From: Ambrosia x helenae
Lineage: Eukaryota > Streptophyta > Magnoliopsida > Asterales > Asteraceae
Direction: 5' to 3'
Length of the DNA stretch: 64,000 nt
Assembly: GCA_030844895.1 (NCBI GenBank)
Contig: CM061229.1
Span: 126,571,546 to 126,635,545 of the forward strand
The notes beneath the pieces were generated by a model. It saw only the letters and a list, made by a program, of their open reading frames with translations. It did no database searches and was not told the origin of the DNA. The position numbers were made by a program, and so were the translations under genes. The first letter of the stretch is position 1. The number at the start of each line of letters is the position of its first letter. Shown piece by piece: positions 58,450 to 64,000 of the stretch.

Positions 58450-59040
58450 ACTTAACGGCAATAAGAAACGACGAGTGAAACGCTACGAACACCGAGCAAT
58501 GAAGGAAATGAACGCATGAGTAAACACACACCAGGAAACGACTAACTAACGACCAAGGCCATAAGGCTCACACGGTCAAAAGGTTAAAATGTACAAGGCT
58601 ATAAGGTGGTAAAAAAATCTAAGTATAAAAAAAACACACACTCTTTTAACCCAGACTCGTGACTGAGATTAAGGCTATGGACTTAGCCACGACGGACGAA
58701 TGACCTAAAGAGAGAGGAGACGATGACTTAAAGAAGAGTCGAGACGATGACCACGTGTCAAGGTATACCAAAAAGACGAGACAAAATACTAAAAGAGACC
58801 AACCAACGAGATCGTCGTGGCTAAAAATACGAGTAAAAAAAATTGGATTGTTTTTTTAACGAGGAAGGCAAAAAAAACCAAGTGTAAAAAAATAGGCCCA
58901 ATAAGGATTCTAAGCTCAATAAGGATCTAGGCCCAATAAGGAATAAGCCCAATAAGGAGTCGGCCCAATAAGTCCGGCCCAATAAGGAATTTAATGGTCG
59001 TGGCTAAGTCCATAGCCTTAGTCTCGGTCATGAGTCTGGG
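58450..59040. repeat. Inverted spacer block with CCCAATAAGG array B
   Basis: Largely the reverse complement of spacer types at 56535-57045 and 59925-60540, including AGGCCCAATAAGG units at 58897-58990 and CCACGACGA words. No gene seen. Confidence 0.5.
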
Positions 59041-59050
59041 TTAAAAGAGT

Positions 59051-59239
59051 GTGTGTTATGCAAAAGACAAATCTTTGAAGAAGACACTGAAGAGTTCTCG
59101 GACAAAATGCTTTGAAGATGATGATATCCATAAAAGAACGCCAAATCTATGTCTGGAAGAAGAAAGGAAGGCTTCAAACAACAACCAACAGGCTTCGTTT
59201 CTGCAAAAAGATGCCAAAATATTAGAACAACAAGGATGA
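59051..59239 (+). CDS. Uncertain 62-residue frame in the island
   Basis: Starts MCYAKDKSLKKTLKSSRTKC, then acidic and Gln/Asn-rich sequence. Composition resembles the other island proteins (54468, 61315), but no specific similarity was found. An A-rich TTAATAAAAC end follows at 59364-59372. Weak candidate. Confidence 0.22.
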   Translation: MCYAKDKSLKKTLKSSRTKCFEDDDIHKRTPNLCLEEERKASNNNQQASFLQKDAKILEQQG

Positions 59240-59595
59240 TAGAGAATACGAAGATCAAGTGAGAAGAACACGGAATACACAATATACAAATCTGGATCAT
59301 CGACATGACCCAGACATAGCATTAGGATTACTAGTTTCTTGTTCTTGATGTAATACAAACCATATTAATAAAACAAAATTATTGCTCATAATTGTTCATG
59401 ATTGTTTTGCTAAGAACGACGATGTGTGATTGGACCAAAAAATTGACCAATAAGAAAAACGACCATTCATTGGACCAAAAAACCCGACCAGTAAGAGTGA
59501 TATGGAATCTGCCAGAAATATGACCAACAACAGACGACCACATGGCATACGGTTACTGGACCATATTAACAAACCAATCAGATGGAGAGAGATTA

Positions 59596-59880
59596 GCGTT
59601 AATGTGAGAGCATACCTAGCTCCTTAATGACGTGATTAGTGGCTTAATGACGTTACTGTAGCATAAGGCTTATGAATATTTTAATATTATTTTTGATCTG
59701 AGCCGTTGGATGATTGACAAGTGGCAAGCATCCAGGGTGGTTACTGTAGCATAAGGCTTATGAATATTTTAATATTTTAATTTCTTTTTATTTTTGATTT
59801 ATTTAGTTAGTTAGTGGCCGACATAATGATTGCGTGTGTCAAACTCTCTCTCCTCCTGATTGGTCAGTTTGGGCGGTGGT
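59596..59880. repeat. Direct repeat copy 1 (TGTAGCATAAGGCTTATGAA block)
   Basis: About 285 bp from GCGTTAATGTGAGAGCATAC to GGTCAGTTTGGGCGG, repeated almost exactly at 61950-62236. It includes two TGTAGCATAAGGCTTATGAA words per copy, a palindrome-centred motif (AAGGCTT or AAGCCTT) seen throughout the island. Confidence 0.85.
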
Positions 59881-59924
59881 AAATTAATTTATTTTTGATT
59901 TATTTAATTCGATTAAATAGCTTA

Positions 59925-60600
59925 TTGGGCTTATTTCCTTATTGGGCCTGGCTTATTGGGCCCAATTTTTGTAAATGGGTTTTGCCATTTGGGCCTGTTT
60001 TCAACACTTAGTTTTTTTGGTCGATTTTTCAACACTTAGTTTTTTTAGCCAATTTTTCTAGCGTGGTCTTTTTGGTCTACCTTGACACGTGGGTTCGTCG
60101 TTGGCGATAGCCGACGTAAGAACCCTATGATCGTGTCATTGTCAACGAAGTTGGCAATAGTCGTTAGAGCCTTTGGTCTATCTTTTGGTCATATTTTTAG
60201 CCGTATGATTAGATCCTACGGTTCGTCTTGTGTCCGTTTACCTGGTCAATTTTTAGCTATCTGTTTTGGTCTATTTTTTGATCCTCTAGTCAATGCCTTA
60301 GTCGTTTTTTATCCTGGTCATATTCTAGTCTGTTTTAACGAGTCTGTTTTTAGTCAAGTCTGTTTTAACTAGTCTGTTTTTAGCCGAGTCCGAGTGTTAG
60401 TTTTTTTAACCGTCTGTTCAACATGGTCATCTTCTGGTTCGTTGTCTTAACGTCTGTTGGTCATTATGGCTCGTCGTGTTTACGAGCCAGTCTTTAGTCC
60501 TTTTAGTCGCGATGGCTCGTCCTGTTTACGAGCCAGTTCTTGGTAATTATGGATCTTCATTTAACTACTGGATTAAACTCTATCTTAATAATGGATATTC
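59925..60600. other. Island spacer with TTATTGGGC array C
   Basis: TTATTGGGC units at 59930-59970, AGTTTTTT words, the GGCGATAGCCGACGTAAGAA block (60100-60122), and CGTGTTTACGAGCCAGT repeated twice at 60475-60540. A 96-residue frame here has no domain. Repeated at 63540-63770. Confidence 0.45.
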
Positions 60601-60756
60601 GCAGAATTGTCGATGATGATAGATTTTATTTATCATTGAGTAAAAAAGAAAGAAAAAAAAATACATTTGGTTAAAATACAATGATCTAGAGCCTTGGCTC
60701 GTACAATGTGCTTCTTAGACTATGTTTCTAGACCTAACTTGATCTCTTTTGGCTCG

Positions 60757-61010
60757 TCAGCAGCTCTGTTTTCTGTTTTGCAGGCTAGCCTGTCGTTGTA
60801 GCCTCACTGTTCTTTGAGGATGGATTCCGGTTACATTTCTTCTGAAGAACAAGTCTTGGTGTTGATTTTCTTGAAGATCTTCTAGCCTGTTTATGGCTTT
60901 TAACACGTTCCTATGTTTCAACTGGAAAAGCATTTGAATGACCTTCTGTCTTTCATCATCCGAAAATATGATGAACCTGCTTGTGGATGATCGGAGCTCA
61001 TCGGAGATTA
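60757..61010 (-). pseudogene. Open frame with Gln/Arg-rich helical protein, no start
   Basis: About 84 codons are open on the minus strand, encoding SSTSRFIIFSDDERQKVIQ, then MLFQLKHRNVLKAINRLEDL. The first in-frame ATG is at 60933. It lies downstream, on the same strand, of the frame at 61692-61315 and may be the remainder of that gene or a separate one. No known domain. Confidence 0.3.
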
Positions 61011-61111
61011 TTTTTTTTTAGTTTAGTATTTTCCAGATTGTAAGCAACCGTGTTGGTTGCGTATGTAGATAGGGTTTCCTGTTCTTCTTCTTTGTAATCC
61101 GATCATTATCT

Positions 61112-61146
61112 CTTGTAATCGAAAGGCTATTTGCCATTATTAATGA
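61112..61146 (+). repeat. Inverted copy of the Rep 3' block
   Basis: GTAATCGAAAGGCTATTTGC and the following CATTATTAATGAAG are the reverse complement of the block after Rep-like loci at 54925-54965 and 57305-57345. Confidence 0.6.
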
Positions 61147-61314
61147 AGATCTATACTATTTTGGTTGATTTTATTGCTATTTTTACAGTTTCATAGTTTT
61201 TAGTTATCGTTGTTGACGAAGAATCCTAATTTTTAGGCTTTTTTCAATTGTTCGTCTTTTTTTAAAAAATCCGGTAAGGATCTGTAATTCCGGTAGTCTT
61301 CTTCGTTATTCCGG

Positions 61315-61692
61315 TCATATTTTTTGGAGTTCCGTTAAGAAGCATAGTTTTTCCGGTGAGTTGCAGGTTTTTTCCAGAAAACAGAGCATTTCCTTTTGTT
61401 CTTCATTCATCCTTCTTAGCTTTGGTAATCTTCTAAGTTTGGCCGGAGTTGTTGTCGGAATATCATTCCGATGTCGTATTGAAGAAGAAGGAGTCTCTCC
61501 GTCCATGAAATCTGTGATTCTTTGCGATACCTGTGTGTGATTTTTTTGATATCTGCGTAGATCTTGATCTTCCTGTTGATTATTATGAGTTTTAATGATC
61601 TTAGATTGATGTTGTTGTGCTCTGGTATGATCTTGATGGAAGCTCTGGTTCGATTTTGATGAAGAAGATGAAGTTTTCCGGTGAGGACCCAA
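61315..61692 (-). CDS. Non-Rep protein in Rep position, island locus 3
   Basis: 125 residues: MGPHRKTSSSSSKSNQSFHQ, a Gln/His/Asn-rich middle, then MLCFLEKTCNSPEKLCFLTE at the end, which matches the end of the 54468-54686 product. It starts 109 bases from hairpin 3, with a TATA box and two GAGGACCC motifs (61683-61690 and 61695-61702) in front. Thus it occupies the Rep slot of an origin-bearing unit without being Rep. No domain known to me; composition suggests a disordered protein. Confidence 0.45.
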   Translation of the reverse strand: MGPHRKTSSSSSKSNQSFHQDHTRAQQHQSKIIKTHNNQQEDQDLRRYQKNHTQVSQRITDFMDGETPSSSIRHRNDIPTTTPAKLRRLPKLRRMNEEQKEMLCFLEKTCNSPEKLCFLTELQKI

Positions 61693-61736
61693 TAGAGGAC
61701 CCTTTTCAAACTCACTATTGTATTGGGTATTTAAGT

Positions 61737-61751
61737 CCTCTTATATAGGGG
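61737..61751 (-). promoter_or_regulatory. TATA box of island locus 3
   Basis: The minus strand reads CCCCTATATAAGAGG between hairpin 3 and the ATG at 61692. Confidence 0.65.
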
Positions 61752-61800
61752 TAGTCTTAATTACTCTTGGAGAGTCATTAGCTCGGGTCCTAATCCTCTA

Positions 61801-61830
61801 CGTTGCACCTAATAATATTACGGTGCAACG
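61801..61830 (+). promoter_or_regulatory. Geminivirus-type origin hairpin 3
   Basis: Perfect 9-bp stem CGTTGCACC/GGTGCAACG with loop TAATAATATTAC; nonanucleotide at 61813-61821. Confidence 0.88.
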
Positions 61831-61949
61831 AGGGATTCGCAGAATGATCCTGGCCGTCCGTTTTTCTCGCGATATTTTGCAAGATTTAATCTCAGCCGTT
61901 GGATCAAGTTGGTCGGTGGGGTTTGACTGGTCAACGCGTAATTAGTGGG

Positions 61950-62236
61950 TTAATTAGCGTTAATGTGAGAGCATACCTAGCTCCTTAATGACGTGATTAG
62001 TGGCTTAATGACGTTACTGTAGCATAAGGCTTATGAATATTTTAATATTATTTTTGATCTGAGCCGTTGGATGATTGACACGTGGCAAGCATCCGGGGTG
62101 GTTACTCTAGCATAAGGCTTATGAATATTTTAATATTTTAATTTCTTTTTATTTTTGATTTATTTAATTAGTTAGTGGCCCACATAATGATTGCGTGTGT
62201 CAGACTCTCTCTCCTCCTGATTGGTCAGTTTGGGCG
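61950..62236. repeat. Direct repeat copy 2 (TGTAGCATAAGGCTTATGAA block)
   Basis: Partner of 59596-59880 with few differences. It abuts the truncated Rep-like frame of locus 4, whose stop lies at its right edge. Confidence 0.85.
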
Positions 62237-62953
62237 GTTGTGTGGTCTTTGTTCGTCGATTGTACTCCTTTGCATTTCCTGATTGTTAGCCGTTTCCCTT
62301 TTTCGTTTGTCTATATCATTATTTTGTAATTGGCTATTTGATGGCCAATCCTGGAACTGTTTTCTTCTCTGTTCTCTTGTGTTGTATGATCCTTGTTTTT
62401 GATTATCTTGAAAAATCGTGACGATGGGTTTAGGTTTATTACATAGCAACCGGTCTAGATGTATGTTTATTCGGTCATAGTATAGTAAGAAATCCCTTGG
62501 TTGTTCTCTTCTTATTATCTCTAGCGCTTCCTCTTTATTCATGGTGTTCAAGGCTCTGGTGTATGGATCCCTTTGCTGTTTGTCTATTGATGCTGTCGAG
62601 CAGTATTCTCCCCATTGCATATTGTTTTTGTCTTGGTCCATTTCTTCTTTTAATTGCGAGCCTGGGGGTGCTGATATTATTAGAGGTTTGAATTGGTTTC
62701 CTGTCCTTTGATCTTGGAGGTTGAAGAAATTAGGATTTCGACACTTGTATCTTTCTTCAAATTGAACTAATATGTGTATAGTTTCTGTTCCTTCTGCAGA
62801 TACTGTGTTTGATAAACTTATGAATCTTATAACCGTTGGTGTTTTTAGTTGTAGGATCTGTTGGATTGCGTTTTCCTTTCCTATTGAGCAATCTTTGTAC
62901 GTGAGGAAGTAATTCTTTGCGTGGATTAGAAATTGACGTGATGGAACGGGCAT
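62225..62953 (-). pseudogene. Geminivirus-like Rep N-terminal domain, locus 4, helicase missing
   Basis: A single open minus-strand frame of 242 residues. The N-terminus contains FLTYKDCS (motif I, intact), IHILVQFE (motif II with one of two His left), CRNPNFFNL (GRS-like region) and QWGEY. At the motif III position the catalytic Tyr is replaced (EEMDQDK). The oligomerisation region follows (EALEIIRREQPRDFLLYYDR). The helicase domain is absent and replaced by about 70 Gln/Arg/Asn-rich residues ending at the direct repeat. It differs strongly from locus 2, so it represents another Rep lineage. It lies 200 bases from hairpin 4 in the viral order. Confidence 0.85.
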
Positions 62954-63067
62954 CTCTGTTATTGCGATGAAGGTTATGATCGTCGATTGAGTATCGTTGT
63001 TTAATTTTAGGGTTTACTTGCAGGTTTTGATTTTAGGGTTTTGATGAAGAAGATGAAGTGGAGAGGA

Positions 63068-63087
63068 GAGGACCCAATAGAGGACCC
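63068..63087. promoter_or_regulatory. Paired GAGGACCC motifs, locus 4
   Basis: Octamers at 63068-63075 and 63080-63087, start-to-start 12 bases, as at locus 3. They lie between ATG and TATA box. The GGACC core is compatible with geminiviral iterons, which begin GG; this is inference. Confidence 0.45.
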
Positions 63088-63122
63088 TTTTCAAACTTGG
63101 CTTATTGTAAAGGGTATTAAGT

Positions 63123-63137
63123 CCTTATTTATAGACC
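63123..63137 (-). promoter_or_regulatory. TATA box of Rep-like locus 4
   Basis: The minus strand reads GGTCTATAAATAAGG, 17 bases from hairpin 4. Confidence 0.6.
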
Positions 63138-63153
63138 TCATGGAATGTCTTTC

Positions 63154-63190
63154 ACCCAGGTCACCTATATAATATTACGGTGACCTGGGT
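63154..63190 (+). promoter_or_regulatory. Geminivirus-type origin hairpin 4
   Basis: Perfect 12-bp stem ACCCAGGTCACC/GGTGACCTGGGT with TAATATTAC at 63170-63178 in a 13-base loop. Strongest of the four hairpins. Confidence 0.9.
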
Positions 63191-63309
63191 CCTTGGTTGT
63201 GCTAACGGGTGCTTTTTGGCCGTTGGATCAGAATCTTGGGGATGGAATCTTTTTTAGATCAACGGTTGAGATCATGCCTGTGAGGTAACCCGCCTGTCGT
63301 TTTAGAGAA

Positions 63310-64000
63310 TCTTCACTGTAGCATAAGCCTTATTATATTATTATTTTATTCCAGCCAATGAGCGTTTGACGCGTGGCGGCTTCTGATTGGTCGATCGTTT
63401 CTGGTTACTGTAGCATAAGCCTTATGAATTAATTTCTTTTTTTTATTTAATTCGATTAAATACGACGTCGTTTTGCCCTATTAAAATTAAAATCATTTTA
63501 ATTTTGACTTTTTTCCCTTTTTTTTTAATTTTGACCATATTAAGTCAGCCCGGTCTACGTCTTCGGTTCGACTCCTGCCTTGGTCATATTTTTAGCCATT
63601 TTTTCTATACTTAGTTTTTTTTACCCCCTTAGTTTTTTTTAGCCAATTTGTCTCGTCTTTTTGTTCTACCTTGACACGTGGGTTCGTCGTTGGCGATAGC
63701 CGACGTAAGAACCCTATGATCGTGTCATTGTCAACGAAGTTGGCAATAGTCGTTAGAGTCTTTGGTTTGTTTGGTCATTCGTCTGTCTTAGTCCTAAATC
63801 GTTTCCTCTGGTGTTTTTTGCAGGTCATGGTTCGAGTTTTACGAAGGTCGCTCTGTTGTGCTCGTCTCAAGGTCTTCCTCTCGCTGCGGAGTTTTACGGC
63901 AAGGCTTGGTGCCTTGTCGTTGTTCTTTTCCTTTTACTTAGTCAATTTTTGTACTCTTGTCTTTCTGTACTCGGTTCAATCCTTTGTAATTCGTTTTGTA
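63310..64000. other. Right part of the island, spacer repeats
   Basis: Holds TGTAGCATAAGCCTTAT words (63322 and 63408), the CCAATGAGCGTTTGAC word (63355), the GTCAGCCCGG...GGTTCGACTCCTG block (63546-63580) and the GGCGATAGCCGACGTAAGAA block (63692-63712), all shared with earlier parts. No gene seen; it runs off the window. Confidence 0.5.

Noticed and set aside
60082..60372. 96-residue plus-strand frame
   Set aside because: Falls in spacer repeats that recur at 63680-63770 without keeping the frame; no domain.

Overview
The window is nuclear DNA of a flowering plant. It holds intron-containing, AT-rich genes with clear eudicot orthologues, separated by dense nested transposable elements. The repeat style suggests a composite-family (Asteraceae) genome, but that is inference and no marker in the window proves it.

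Five ordinary plant genes are supported. They are a single-exon SAUR gene (3710-4060, +); a three-exon LEA-2/NHL-type membrane glycoprotein gene (5293-9448, -); a five-exon PRONE-type RopGEF gene (17206-20634, +); a ten-exon MINIYO/RPAP1 gene (23948-30714, +); and a five-exon F-box/LRR protein 10-like gene (32249-37262, +). They show no operon-like link. Their introns and flanks carry many short non-autonomous transposons.

1-2339 is the 5' end of a Ty1/copia element on the minus strand. 2340-3266 ends in a Helitron relic with the last residues of a PIF1-type helicase. 9.7-16.3 kb holds decayed transposon gene fragments and a nest of MITEs. 21.3-22.7 kb is a 5'-truncated LINE. 37.7-53 kb is an almost pure transposon layer: a Harbinger-type MITE, a SINE sharing its tail with the LINE, Helitrons, hAT elements, a solo LTR carrying a nested long-TIR element and a Helitron, and a broken OTU-domain transposon gene. 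It also holds a 5.5-kb composite at 46578-52069 in which a 5S-bearing Cassandra-type TRIM encloses a body and one LTR of a different retrotransposon, joined at the tRNA primer-binding site.

53.4-64 kb is the most unusual part. It is an island of sequence related to geminivirus replication modules. Rep-like reading frames occur at 55040-56066, 57483-58448 and 62225-62953 (all minus). Four hairpins with the geminiviral nonanucleotide TAATATTAC in the loop lie at 54268, 56231, 61801 and 63154, each just upstream of a TATA box and a reading frame in the Rep position. Two of those frames (54468, +; 61315, -) are not Rep but share a C-terminal motif with each other. The Rep frames have lost key catalytic residues, while hairpins, promoters and GAGGACCC repeats remain well formed. 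The island therefore looks like an endogenous, internally amplified, replicon-derived repeat family rather than a simple dead viral insertion.
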